Below are positions 36,845 through 45,763 of a stretch of DNA of 55,050 bases, in pieces. Below the pieces are notes generated by a model. The model did no database searches. It was not told the DNA's origin and saw only the letters and a list, made by a program, of their open reading frames with translations. Every line of letters begins with the position of its first letter. Position 1 is the first letter of the stretch. This DNA comes from DATHSY01 sp046729855 (GTDB taxonomy: Bacteria > Actinomycetota > UBA4738 > HRBIN12), in NCBI GenBank assembly GCA_046729855.1, contig JBKPHM010000107.1:1-55050 (forward strand). The letters are read 5' to 3'. Position numbers and translations under genes: made by a program.

Positions 36845-38457
36845 CGCACACCCGCCGAGCGAAGCTTCCGAGGCTGGCCCTTGCGCAGGACGAGGGCTAT
36901 CCCCATGCTTGCTCACGAGCATCCGAGGGGGGCGCCCCGATGCGCGCGGAGCCCTCCGGTCCTAGCGTCGATGGCACCGACGAGAGGAGGTGCCGCACGA
37001 TGCAGATGAACCGGATCACAAGGCGTGCGGTTGGCGCGGTGCTCGCAGGGTTGTCGCTGGCCCTGGCCGCCTGCAGCGGCTCGGGCAGCGACAAGGCCGG
37101 CGGCGCTGAGAAGCCGGACCCGATCGTGCTCACGTTCGCCAGCTTCACGGAGCCCGTCCCGCAGCCACTCCAGGTGTTCGCCGAGGAGGTCGCCCGGCGC
37201 TCGGACGGAACGATGCGCATCGAATTCAAGTGGCCCTGGCGGCCGGGCGACCCGAACGCCGAGCGCGGGACGATCGAGGACGTCAAGGCGGGCAAGGTCG
37301 ACATGGCCTGGGTCGGCGCGCGTGTCTTCGGCACCCTCGACGTGACGAGCTTTCAGGGGCTCCTTGCCCCGCTGCTCGTCGACAGCTACGACCTTCAGGA
37401 GAAGGTGTTCGAAAGCGGGATCCCCACGAGCATGCTGGACGGCGTCGAGGAGCTCGGAGTGGTCGGGATCGGCGTCCTGCCGGGACCGATCCGGATGCTG
37501 CTGGGGGTCAGCCATCCATTCCTCGAGCCGTCGGACTTCGAGGGCCAGGTCATCGGAGGAGCGGAGAACGAGCTCTCCGTTCGGACGTTCCAGGCTCTTG
37601 GCGCCTCGCTCGAGGCGCTGCCCGCCGGCGGCTCGCTCGCGGGTCTCGACGCCACGGAGCAGCACCTCGGAGCAATCTGGGGCAACCGGTATTACAGGGA
37701 CACGAAGTACGTCGGTGCCAACGTGAACCTCTGGCCCCGCCCGCTGGTGGTCTTCGCGGGCAACGAGCTCTTCGAGTCGCTCGCCCCGAACCAGCAGACC
37801 GTCCTGCGTGAGGCGGCCGCCGCCGTGGTACCGGGGGCGCTCGCCGCGGCGCGCGCGGAAGACGAGGAGGCGGCGCTCCAGCTTTGCCGCCGGGGCCTGA
37901 CCTTCGCTGTCGCATCCGAGAGCGATCTCGGAGCACTTCCCGGCGCCCTCGAGCCGGTGTACGCGGAGCTCACGTCCGACCCGGAAACACGCTCCGCGAT
38001 CGACGCGATCACCGACCTGAAGGCGGAGTCCGCGGCGTCGGCGGAGACGCCAGTCTGCACCTCGATCGAGCCCCCGCCCACGGCGTTGCCGATCCCCGAC
38101 GGCACCTACGAGACGACGGTGACGGAGGCCGATTACCGGAAAGGAGGGGTCTCCGACGAGGTGGGCGCCTTCCCTGGCGTATTCAGGATGACCTTCGACG
38201 CCGGCGAGTGGACGATCATCGGGCCGATCCGCGACGGCGAGCTGCTGGACGACGGCGAGAAAGGGATCTACACCGTGTTCCGCGACCAGATCGAGATCGA
38301 GATCAACCCCGACTACAGAATCACCGCTCGGTGGTCGCTGGAGGGGAAGAGCTCACGTTCACGAACATCGACTGTTGCGGAGGCAATCCAGGCGCCCTGG
38401 CCGTGATGTGGGGGTCGCATCCGTGGGTGAAGATCGACTGAGGATCCAGCCGACCGC
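36845..38457 (+). repeat. Tandem duplication, unit 2 (leader plus DctP gene)
   Basis: Second copy of the unit at 34154-35772. The leader inverted repeat recurs at 36905-36922 and the AGGAGGTG with its ATGCAGATGAACC start is conserved. The PD40 gene between the units belongs to neither copy. Confidence 0.85.
37000..38441 (+). CDS. DctP-type lipoprotein with extra C-terminal beta domain (copy 2, 3' frameshift)
   Basis: Paralogue of the protein at 34308 with the same lipobox (LAAC), TRAP-type binding domain and C-terminal domain. As written, the frame slips after RWSLEG near 38345 and would stop at 38406 with an unrelated tail. A single added base restores ELTFTNIDCCGGN ... SHPWVKID and the normal stop at 38441. 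The CCGG cysteine pair and the last 25 residues would be lost without it. Either a real late truncation or an assembly error. ATG 37000 follows GAGGAGGTG. Confidence 0.8.
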
Positions 38458-38512
38458 CTTCCGGCCCATTCGGTGACGCGGCTCCAACGTAGGGGCGGGT
38501 GCGGACCCGCTC

Positions 38513-40096
38513 TTACGTGTGCGCGTCGACGGGGATCGTGGCGTTCAGCCGTGTGCCCCCGCCCATCGGACTTTGGACGGCAAGCTGCCCGCCCAGCGCC
38601 TCGACACGGTCGGCGAGGCCGCGAAGCCCGGAGCCCTTGCCCACATCGGCGCCCCCCACGCCGTCGTCTACGAGCGTCAAGGACAAGCGACCGCTCGATT
38701 GCGAGATGCTGATCGTCACGCTCGATGCCTCGGCATGCTTCGCCGCATTTGCAAGCGCTTCTGCGCACACGAAGTAGACGGCGGCCTCGACCGCAGGTGG
38801 AACCGTGCCAACGGAGATCTCGAGCTCGACGGGTATCGCTGCCCGTCCGGCGAGCTCCGGAAGCGCCGCTCCCAGCCCTCCTTTCCTCAACGCACTCGGA
38901 TGAAGGCCCTGCGCGAAGTCACGGAGCTCGGCGCGGGCACCCCGGAGATCCTCCTCGACCTCTGCGAGGGAGGCCGCGGCCGGACCGTCCATCTCCGCGC
39001 GCGTCTGGTCCAGAAGCGTCGCGACTCTGCCCAGGCGGTGCTCGGTACCCACACGGAGCTCTCGCTCGAGGCGACGCCTCTGGGCGTCCGCGGCCTCGAC
39101 GATCCGCCGGCGTGAGCCGGCGAGCTCGAGCACTCGTGCCCGCACCTCCGCCTCGAGGCGGGCGTTCGAGACCGCCATGCCCGCGGCGGAGGTAACGGCA
39201 TCGACGAGGGCCCGGTCCTCGAGCACCGCCTGGTCGTGAACGAGCATCGCGACCGGCTCCCCATCGTGTGCGATCGGCGTTACCGCTCTCCCCGTTGCTG
39301 GGTCCGGCAGCTCGACCGGACGACCTGCCTCGTCGACGTAGCGATCCTCCTCCGGGAGCCAGTAGCCGAGGACGAGGGAGCGGTCGCCGAGCGCGCGCCC
39401 GAGCTCGTCCCGAAGCGTCCGCGTGTCTGCCCCCTTCCCGAGGTCGACGACGAGGTCGGCGACCACGGCCTCGGCCCAGCGCCCGCGGAGCAGATCCACG
39501 AGGAGCACGAGCGCGAGGCACGCGATCACGATGTCGTAGGCCCAGAGCACCGTTAGGTCCGCGTCCCAGCCGGCGATTCGCTGCACGGCGCCGAGCGCGA
39601 GCACGCACGCGAACGTGAGCGCCGCCGCAAGAGCGGGGATGCCGGCCCGCCGGGCGGTGCCCGACGCACGGAGGAAGCCGTCGAGGGCCGCGGCGGCGAC
39701 CAGGACGGCGATGACGAGCGTGAAGACGTCGTTCCGCAGGAAGGGCTCGACCATCGCGTTGACATAGGCGGCGACGACCGTCGCCTGCGCGAGCCTCCGC
39801 CGGAGACGGCCCGTGGGATACGAGATATGGAGGTGAACGAGGGGCCCGCGGTGAAGGTAGAGAAGCTGCGGCCAGAGGTTGCCGGCGAACCACGTGTAGC
39901 CCGCGAGAGCCATCAGCGGCCCGACACGGCTCTCGGCGCGCCGCTCCCTGGCAACGACCCCGCACGCGACGAGGACGAGGCCGACAACGGCGTCGGCGAC
40001 GACAAGGCCGAGGTCGCCCCCCTGGTACGAGACCCATTCGGCCACGACAGCCAGGACGGCAGCGCCCGGGAGCAGCGCGAGCCGCAGGAGTCGCAT
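38513..40096 (-). CDS. Sensor histidine kinase HK2 lacking the phospho-acceptor His
   Basis: 527 residues: about eight membrane helices, a GAF-like region (IAHDGEPVAMLVHDQAVLED), a HisKA_3-like helix pair and an ATPase domain. The ATPase motifs are complete: EALANAAKHAEAS, LVDDGVGGADVG and GSGLRGLADRV. The phospho-acceptor site reads RRRLERELRVGTEHRL: the His of the usual LHDG is Arg348 (codon CGT at 39053-39055), and the following Asp is Val. It can probably bind ATP but cannot phosphorylate itself at the normal site. As written, the upstream regulator frame runs into this gene; ATG 40096 is taken as its own start. Confidence 0.87.
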   Translation of the reverse strand: MRLLRLALLPGAAVLAVVAEWVSYQGGDLGLVVADAVVGLVLVACGVVARERRAESRVGPLMALAGYTWFAGNLWPQLLYLHRGPLVHLHISYPTGRLRRRLAQATVVAAYVNAMVEPFLRNDVFTLVIAVLVAAAALDGFLRASGTARRAGIPALAAALTFACVLALGAVQRIAGWDADLTVLWAYDIVIACLALVLLVDLLRGRWAEAVVADLVVDLGKGADTRTLRDELGRALGDRSLVLGYWLPEEDRYVDEAGRPVELPDPATGRAVTPIAHDGEPVAMLVHDQAVLEDRALVDAVTSAAGMAVSNARLEAEVRARVLELAGSRRRIVEAADAQRRRLERELRVGTEHRLGRVATLLDQTRAEMDGPAAASLAEVEEDLRGARAELRDFAQGLHPSALRKGGLGAALPELAGRAAIPVELEISVGTVPPAVEAAVYFVCAEALANAAKHAEASSVTISISQSSGRLSLTLVDDGVGGADVGKGSGLRGLADRVEALGGQLAVQSPMGGGTRLNATIPVDAHT

Positions 40097-40103
40097 GTGC
40101 CCC

Positions 40104-40495
40104 CTACCCGTCCGCGAGCGCGGCGAGCGCGGGGCCGGAGAGCTCCTCTTCCCGATGAATCCCCGGGCCCGACTTCGCTCCAGTCTCCGACGGTAGGAGG
40201 AGACGTCGCGGCTCGACGTCAGAACCACCGCCGGGCCGGCGCCGTCCTCCAACAGCGTGTCGCAGACGGCGAAGCCGTCCATATCGGGCAACGCCACATC
40301 CAGCAACACGAGTTCGGGCGCGAGCGACCGCGCCATCTCGAGCGCCGATGCCCCATCTGTTGCCTCACCTACGACGTCGAACCCCTCAGCTGCGAGCAGC
40401 GCGCGGGCATACGACCGGAAACCGGCGTGGTCATCGACGATCAAGACGGTCGCCGCCACGGGCGAAATCGTCGCACGCGCCACTTCTACCAGCAT
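40104..40495 (-). CDS. Single-domain response regulator RR2 (frameshift near its 3' end)
   Basis: About 130 residues of receiver only: VLIVDDHAGFRSYARALLAA, phospho-Asp in LVLLDVALPDMDGF, Thr in VVLTSSRD, Lys in GFIGK. No output domain. As written, the frame passes through without a stop into the kinase gene. One added base after GFIGK gives EELSGPALAALADG and a TAG at 40104, 7 bp before the HK2 ATG, which is the normal arrangement. The start is uncertain: ATG 40495 or GTG 40459, neither with a clear ribosome binding site. Confidence 0.72.
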
Positions 40496-40741
40496 CAGGG
40501 ATGGCCCTCGAATCCAGTCCCGACTCGCCCCGACGGCGTCCCCGGCACCGACTGACGTTGCTGCCTTGCGATCGGGTCCTGGATGCTGCCGCGGCACGGG
40601 ACCGGAGCTCGAATAGGGAGCCCGCCGTCGAACTTACGGGATGTGCCGCGATGGTCCCGCCACCAACGTTCTTGATCGTGTGGACGGAGTCACGCCGAAG
40701 CGTCACCGTCGACTACCCTGCTCGCCAGAAGGGAGGACGCG

Positions 40742-41125
40742 ATGCAGATCACTCGTCAGGTCGTCGTGTTCGACGCCGCAGACCTCGCGGCCGAGAGCAC
40801 CTTCTGGGCCGGGGTGCTCGACGGCACCGTCGACGCCGAGGATGACTGGCACATGGTGATGGTCGACGGTGAACCGCGGGTCGGGGTACAGCTGGCGCCC
40901 AACCACGTTCCGCCTGACTGGCCCTTCGGGACGCCTGAGCAACAGATCCATCTCGACCTGTGGGTCGAGGACTTCGCGGCCGCCCACGACCGCGTCATGT
41001 CGCTGGGTGCAAAGGTGCTAAAGGCGGCAGAGGACGTTGAGTCCCCCGACAATTTCCAGGTCTACGCGGATCCTGCCGGGCATCCGTTCTGTCTGTGCTG
41101 GATCCAGCGACCCGAGCGCAGGTAG
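40742..41125 (+). CDS. VOC-family (glyoxalase-fold) protein
   Basis: 127 residues, one VOC module pair: VVVFDAADLAAESTFWAGVL at the N-terminus, then HLDLWVEDFAAAHDRVMSLG and YADPAGHPFCLCW at the C-terminus. GGGAGG lies 7 bases before ATG. Relatives include glyoxalases, dioxygenases and resistance proteins; the substrate is unknown. Intact. Confidence 0.87.
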   Translation: MQITRQVVVFDAADLAAESTFWAGVLDGTVDAEDDWHMVMVDGEPRVGVQLAPNHVPPDWPFGTPEQQIHLDLWVEDFAAAHDRVMSLGAKVLKAAEDVESPDNFQVYADPAGHPFCLCWIQRPERR

Positions 41126-41419
41126 CCCCAACCCTGGGCTGGCGGGTCGCGCTTTTGAGCGGCCATAGTGCCGAGATCGCGTGGCCGAGGTCCAGTCCAA
41201 CAGCGAAAAAGATGCTCGACGGAGAGTTCCGAACGAAGCAACCTTGCGACCGCTCCGTGACCTCGGGGGATCGGCTAAGTCCCTTGCCTACGCCCCGCCC
41301 TCGGTTCCCTCCGCCGAGCGAATCGACGATACGCACGTGCCGAACGACGGTCAACTCGAGCCGCCGGCTTTGTCACTCTTTCTGGAGGTCGGTAACCCAG
41401 ACGAGGCTCTGGGCGAAGC
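41126..41419. other. Region without recognised gene
   Basis: Several overlapping open frames cross this 300-bp stretch but none shows motif or start-site support. Confidence 0.35.
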
Positions 41420-41962
41420 GTTTGGCCGCGACGCGAGCCCGGACGCTCCGGCTAACGGTGACACTGCCTTGGGCAGGGATCCCGGCGCCGCAAATCGCCC
41501 AGATGGTCGAGGAGGTGCTGGCCCTCGCCGAGACATGGCCATTGTGGGATGGGAAGCCGATCCCAGATTGGGTCGCGAGTACGCTCCGCACAAGGTGATC
41601 CGACGGGTCACCGATCACATGATCGATCACCTGGCGCAGTTCGACGCTCGTATTGCGGGCGGGCCCTCCTTGCCGGATGAGTGGCACGCGTCGAGCGTCA
41701 GGACGCAAGCCGATATGGCTCCGTTCTCGCGCGGCGATCTCGATGAGGCGAGGAGCCGCCTGCGGCGTCTGGCGCAGATCTGGAGGATCCGGCTCCAGCA
41801 GCTGCCCGAGGACGAGATGATGTGGCGGTGGGCGACGAGTACACGCTGCGCGAGATTGCGTTCTGCCCGGTCGAGTCAGGCGACTACGCCGAAGTGCTCG
41901 GGCGGCTAGGAACATCAACCACCGCCGTGTCGAGGCGATCGGCGGCACCCAAAGGGGAGTAG
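41420..41962 (+). pseudogene. DinB-like protein remnant with frameshifts
   Basis: Successive frames give TLRLTVTLPWAGIPAPQIAQ and MVEEVLALAETWPLWDGKPI, then EYAPHKVIRRVTDHMIDHLA and LDEARSRLRRLAQIWRIRLQ, then DEYTLREIAFCPVESGDYAE to a TAG at 41960-41962. Read together they look like a helical DinB/maleylpyruvate-isomerase-type protein. The family call is weak. Confidence 0.35.
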
Positions 41963-41965
41963 GTC

Positions 41966-42340
41966 ATGGTCGGACCGAAGGACGTGTCCCACACGGATGG
42001 TTCTCCGGATGCGAGTGTCGGCTACTTCCTCGTGCTGCTCAGGGGAGCACCGAACTCCGATGACGATCAGCGTCACGCTCCCGCCCACGAGCGATTCATT
42101 ACGTCCTTGATCAGGCGCAACGTGATCCTGCTCGGGGGCGCCTTCGCCCACCCGGTGGGGGATGCGTACGCCGCGTACGTGCTGAGATGCGCAAGCGCCG
42201 ACGAGGCATCGCGGATCGCCGCCGAGGATCCGTTCGTGGAGCACGATGTCGTTCGCCCGGACTGCGTCGAATGGCAGTTGGTCGGCGTCAACCCAGAGGC
42301 GATCGACGCGGCCGACGTCGTCAGACCGGAGGACGTGTGA
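41966..42340 (+). CDS. YCII-related (YciI-like) protein
   Basis: 124 residues with GYFLVLLRGAP, then HERFITSLIRRNVILLGGAF and ASRIAAEDPFVEHDVV, the pattern of YciI-like small proteins with the His/Asp pair of the ferredoxin-like fold. AGGGGAG lies 9 bases upstream. Function of the family is poorly known. Confidence 0.8.
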   Translation: MVGPKDVSHTDGSPDASVGYFLVLLRGAPNSDDDQRHAPAHERFITSLIRRNVILLGGAFAHPVGDAYAAYVLRCASADEASRIAAEDPFVEHDVVRPDCVEWQLVGVNPEAIDAADVVRPEDV

Positions 42341-42401
42341 GGTGATGTGTGGGGTAGGCTCCGCGTCGTGACAGACCCCATCACGCCTCAGCCACGACGG
42401 A

Positions 42402-42880
42402 GTGAGCGTGCGGCTGATCACGATTACAGACGACTACTACGGGATGAGCACGCGGGACGTCCAGCTGGCGCGGCAGATCTCGGCGATGGCGCGCGAGCTG
42501 TGCCTGTCCGGCAACCCGCTGGCGGCCCAGACGCTGCTCGTCACTCCCGGGTGCGCCGATGCCCGCCGAGGTCATGCCGTTCCGGCAAGCCGTGCTCGGG
42601 TACGAGCCTCGCGGTGACAGCCCCGACGAGGATCTCATCGACCCGCACGGTCGGGGACCCGGCCTTCTGGTTCGAGCGGATGGACGAGCCGCGCGCCGAC
42701 GGCGGCGGCGCGATCCACGTCGCGGTGTTGGTCCCGCACGAGATGGCCGAGGCCTGCATCGGGGCCGCGCTCGCGGCCGGCGGCCGAATGGTTCGCGACG
42801 ACTTCGCGCCCGCATGGTGGACGCTGGCGGACGCCGCCGGCAACGAGGCGGACATCGCTACGGCGATGAGCCGCGACTGA
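42402..42880 (+). pseudogene. VOC-family protein with two frameshifts
   Basis: Frame 1: VRLITITDDYYGMSTRDVQL to about TLLVTPG. Frame 2: AEVMPFRQAVLGYEPRGDSP and DEDLIDPHGRGP. Frame 3: PAFWFERMDEPRADGGGAIH, then FAPAWWTLADAAGNEADIAT to the stop at 42880. The three segments join into one VOC/pterin-dehydratase-like protein. Slips lie near 42555 and 42650, both in G/C runs. Confidence 0.7.
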
Positions 42881-42956
42881 ACGCCCGAGACGGTCTGGCG
42901 GGAGGCTGCACGGGATCCGGGATCGGGCGGAACGCGATCGCCGGCCCTCCGATTGA

Positions 42957-43670
42957 TCACGGCTCATGGGCTCGCGTCTGGGGCTGGGGGATCCCCTCGA
43001 TCCGCGCTCCGGCGGCGAACCGGCGGCGAGCCGCCCGCGTGACGATCGTGACGCCGCCCGGCCCGAACGCTCGCCAGACGTGGTCCTGCCAGACCGCGGC
43101 CGAACGCTCGTCGATACCGACCAGCACCGCGTCGCTGCGCGGAGCGGCCGCAAGCGCGCCGTCGACCCAGCGCTCGCCGAATCCGTCGTAGTGAGGTACC
43201 ACTGCGATATCGGGGACGAGCCCCAACGCCTGTCGGTAGCGGCGGCTCGTGTCCCCGGGGTGGCGGTCGCGGATCAGCGTCCACTCGCCGAGCGCCATCG
43301 CGCCGGCCGAGGAGCCCGCGAGCGCGGCACCCGCCCGCCACGCCTCGACGATCGCGTCCCACATGACCGTACCCGCGAGCGTCTTCGGGACCAGCCCGGG
43401 GTCGCCTCCGACGAGGTAGAAGAAGCGCCCGGCTCGGGCCAGTTCCGCGTTCGTCGGCGATGTCACGTCGGATCTGCGGATGGCAGGGACCTCGTCCACC
43501 TCCAGCCCGAGCGCGTCGAACCAGGTGCGGGCGTTGCGGACGGCGAGCTCGGGGCGCTGGCGGGCCGCCGCCGTCGCGAGCACGAAGGCGGGTCCTCCGC
43601 TCGCGGCCGCGACGAGCAGCTCGTCCTGCGGCTCGTTTCCCGGAGTGAACTCGGCGCCCCCGACGAGCAC
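42957..43670 (-). CDS. S51-like peptidase (class I amidotransferase fold)
   Basis: 237 residues from GTG 43670 (VLVGGAEFTPGNE); the open frame extends to 43781 but overlaps the TPR gene. The nucleophile elbow is GSSAGAMALGEW, with FYLVGGDPGLVPKTL before it and the LGLVPDIAVVPHYDGF block after it, typical of S51/cyanophycinase-like proteins. No good ribosome binding site at the chosen start. Substrate unknown. It follows the TPR gene on the same strand with 22 bp between. Confidence 0.78.
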   Translation of the reverse strand: MLVGGAEFTPGNEPQDELLVAAASGGPAFVLATAAARQRPELAVRNARTWFDALGLEVDEVPAIRRSDVTSPTNAELARAGRFFYLVGGDPGLVPKTLAGTVMWDAIVEAWRAGAALAGSSAGAMALGEWTLIRDRHPGDTSRRYRQALGLVPDIAVVPHYDGFGERWVDGALAAAPRSDAVLVGIDERSAAVWQDHVWRAFGPGGVTIVTRAARRRFAAGARIEGIPQPQTRAHEP

Positions 43671-43692
43671 GAGTGGCCCGGGTCGAGCAGCC

Positions 43693-45252
43693 TTACGACG
43701 CGGTCGGGACCGCGGCCGGCGAGAGCTCGTGCTCCTGCACATCCCCGGTCGGAAGCTCCTGCATGAGCCGAAGGGGACCATGATCGGCTTCGCGGTACAC
43801 GTACGCCTTCCGCTCGATGCCGCCGAGTCTTCGAAGCAGCACCGCCGCGCTGGCGTGAATACACGACCCGCTCACGGACAGCACAGCATCGTCGGCCGAT
43901 CCCTTGAACGTCCCGGAGATCGCGTCTCCGGCCACCTCCAATTCCAGTCGTTCGCCGTCACTGCCGTTCCACGGCCCGGCGAGTTCGTCGGGCGATCCCG
44001 GCGCGAACGCCCGCTCCGCCATCCGACGGAGAAACGCCTGGACGCGTCGACCGTGCTGGAGGAGGTCGTCCTCCGTCGCGTCCTCGTACCGCTCGAAACC
44101 CTTCAACCGCTCGAACACGGTCGCGACGCGCTCATGCGGAGTTCCCGTCCTCATGGCTTCGGTGAGCATGGTGGTGGCCTCGTCCACGAACCCCTCGGCC
44201 AAGTACTTCGATGCGAGGTTGCCCATCGCGAGCCTCGACCCGGATGCAGCGGCCCTCCTGTAAGCGTCGACGGCCTTTCCCGGGAGAAGGAACCGGTCGT
44301 ACTGGACGGCGAGGTTGTTGAGGGCGGCGTCGTGGTTCGCCTTGAACCGGACGGCATCGGTGTAGTGCAGGAGCGCGAGGTGGGACCTCGTGTCCTCGCG
44401 ACTGAGCACCGAGGCGAGCGAGAAATGCAGCTCCGCGTCGTTTGAGGCCAGCTCGGTCGCCCGCTCGAGGGCGACGACCTGCAGCTCCCCCTCGCCGCTC
44501 CGATCGAACAGCTCGGCGAGGACCCGGTGCAGGGCGGACAGGGCGAGCGGGTCGGGCTCGTCGGCGATCGCCGCGTACAGCAGCTCGAAGCCCTCCTCCA
44601 CAGGTCCTCCCGCTGCGAGCGCGAGCGCGGCGGCGCCCAGGGACGATGCGCGCGAGGCGGCGTCGTCGGCGACCCGCGCTGCATCCTGGAAGCGCGCAGA
44701 CGCGCCCTCGTGGTCCCCCGCCTGCATCAGGACGTGTCCGAGCAGGCTCGCGGCGATCGGGTTCTCCGGGTGGTCGCCGGCCAGCGTCCGAAGACGGTTC
44801 AGCGCGCCCACGTCCTGCGCCCGCCCGTATCGGAAGAACTCACGCCATGCCTGGTATGCGACCCGTTCCGATGGATCGGACGTAACCGTCTCGAGCCGAC
44901 GATAGGCAGCCTCGGCGTTGTCGATATCGCCCCGTTCGAAGGCGTCGCTCATCTCGACGAAGGCGGCCTCGTCGGCGCTCGCCGCCCGCGCCGCTCTCAC
45001 GGCCTCCTCCTCGAGAGGAGACGGCTCCGCGGGAACGACCTCGGACTCCTCGACGATCACGATCGACGTTCCGCGGGGAGCCACCTCACCACCCTCGGCG
45101 TCGCGGCGACGAGTCCGGGGACGCTCCAGGCGACCCAGCAGTGCGGCGATCTGCGGCCTGAACAGCACGATGAACACGATCAGGAACACGAAGAGCAAGA
45201 CGGGCCACAGCCCTCTCGCCGCCTCGACGAGACCCGTCGCATCGGCGCCCAT
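43693..45252 (-). CDS. Membrane-anchored tetratricopeptide-repeat protein
   Basis: 519 residues. One N-terminal helix (LWPVLLFVFLIVFIVLF), a basic/acidic linker, then at least seven TPR-like helical repeats between about 95 and 390 (for example AEAAYRRLETVT, ASLLGHVLMQAGDHEGASAR, ALNNLAVQYDRFLLPGKAVD). The last 110 residues form a separate beta-rich end (LELEVAGDAISGTFKGSADD) resembling a small binding domain. It likely scaffolds a complex in the cytoplasm or at the membrane. No partner can be named. Confidence 0.8.
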   Translation of the reverse strand: MGADATGLVEAARGLWPVLLFVFLIVFIVLFRPQIAALLGRLERPRTRRRDAEGGEVAPRGTSIVIVEESEVVPAEPSPLEEEAVRAARAASADEAAFVEMSDAFERGDIDNAEAAYRRLETVTSDPSERVAYQAWREFFRYGRAQDVGALNRLRTLAGDHPENPIAASLLGHVLMQAGDHEGASARFQDAARVADDAASRASSLGAAALALAAGGPVEEGFELLYAAIADEPDPLALSALHRVLAELFDRSGEGELQVVALERATELASNDAELHFSLASVLSREDTRSHLALLHYTDAVRFKANHDAALNNLAVQYDRFLLPGKAVDAYRRAAASGSRLAMGNLASKYLAEGFVDEATTMLTEAMRTGTPHERVATVFERLKGFERYEDATEDDLLQHGRRVQAFLRRMAERAFAPGSPDELAGPWNGSDGERLELEVAGDAISGTFKGSADDAVLSVSGSCIHASAAVLLRRLGGIERKAYVYREADHGPLRLMQELPTGDVQEHELSPAAVPTAS

Positions 45253-45319
45253 CCGCGCTTCCTACCTCATGCGCACGCGGCGCGCAAAGGGGCTGAACGT
45301 TCCGCAGAGCGACCGACCG

Positions 45320-45763
45320 CTACACGAGGTCGGGTGGGTCGGGCCGGCCCTCGGCCTGCCGCTGCACCAGCCCCACCTTGAACGTGAACGCGGAGCTCAG
45401 GACGTGGCGGATCAGCTCCGCGGGACAGCCCTTGATCAGGTACGCGTAGACGCCGGCATTCTCGGCCGCCGAGATCAGCCCCGGGTCGCCGTATGCGGAG
45501 AGCATCACGACCTGGACCATCGGCAGGAGCGCCTTGATCTTCCGGGTCGCCTCGATGCCGTCGACGTCCGGCATGCGAAGGTCGATCAGGACGACGTCGG
45601 GCTGGAGGTCGAGCGCCTTGGTCACCGCGTCGGCGCCGTCGACGGCCTCGCCGACGATGACGAACCGCTGGTCCTCCAGCAGTTCGCGCACGGCCTGCCG
45701 CACATCGTTGTCGTCGTCGGCGATCAACACGCGCGCGTCGCTCGGCCCCAGCGCCGTCGTCAC
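45320..45763 (-). CDS. Single-domain response regulator (RR3)
   Basis: 147 residues, receiver only: VLIADDDNDVRQAV, phospho-Asp in VVLIDLRMPDVDG, Ser in VVMLSAYG, Lys in YLIKGCP. The GTG start overlaps the kinase stop (GTGA), so translation is coupled. It lacks an output domain, so it may relay phosphate or act by protein contact. Confidence 0.9.
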   Translation of the reverse strand: MTTALGPSDARVLIADDDNDVRQAVRELLEDQRFVIVGEAVDGADAVTKALDLQPDVVLIDLRMPDVDGIEATRKIKALLPMVQVVMLSAYGDPGLISAAENAGVYAYLIKGCPAELIRHVLSSAFTFKVGLVQRQAEGRPDPPDLV

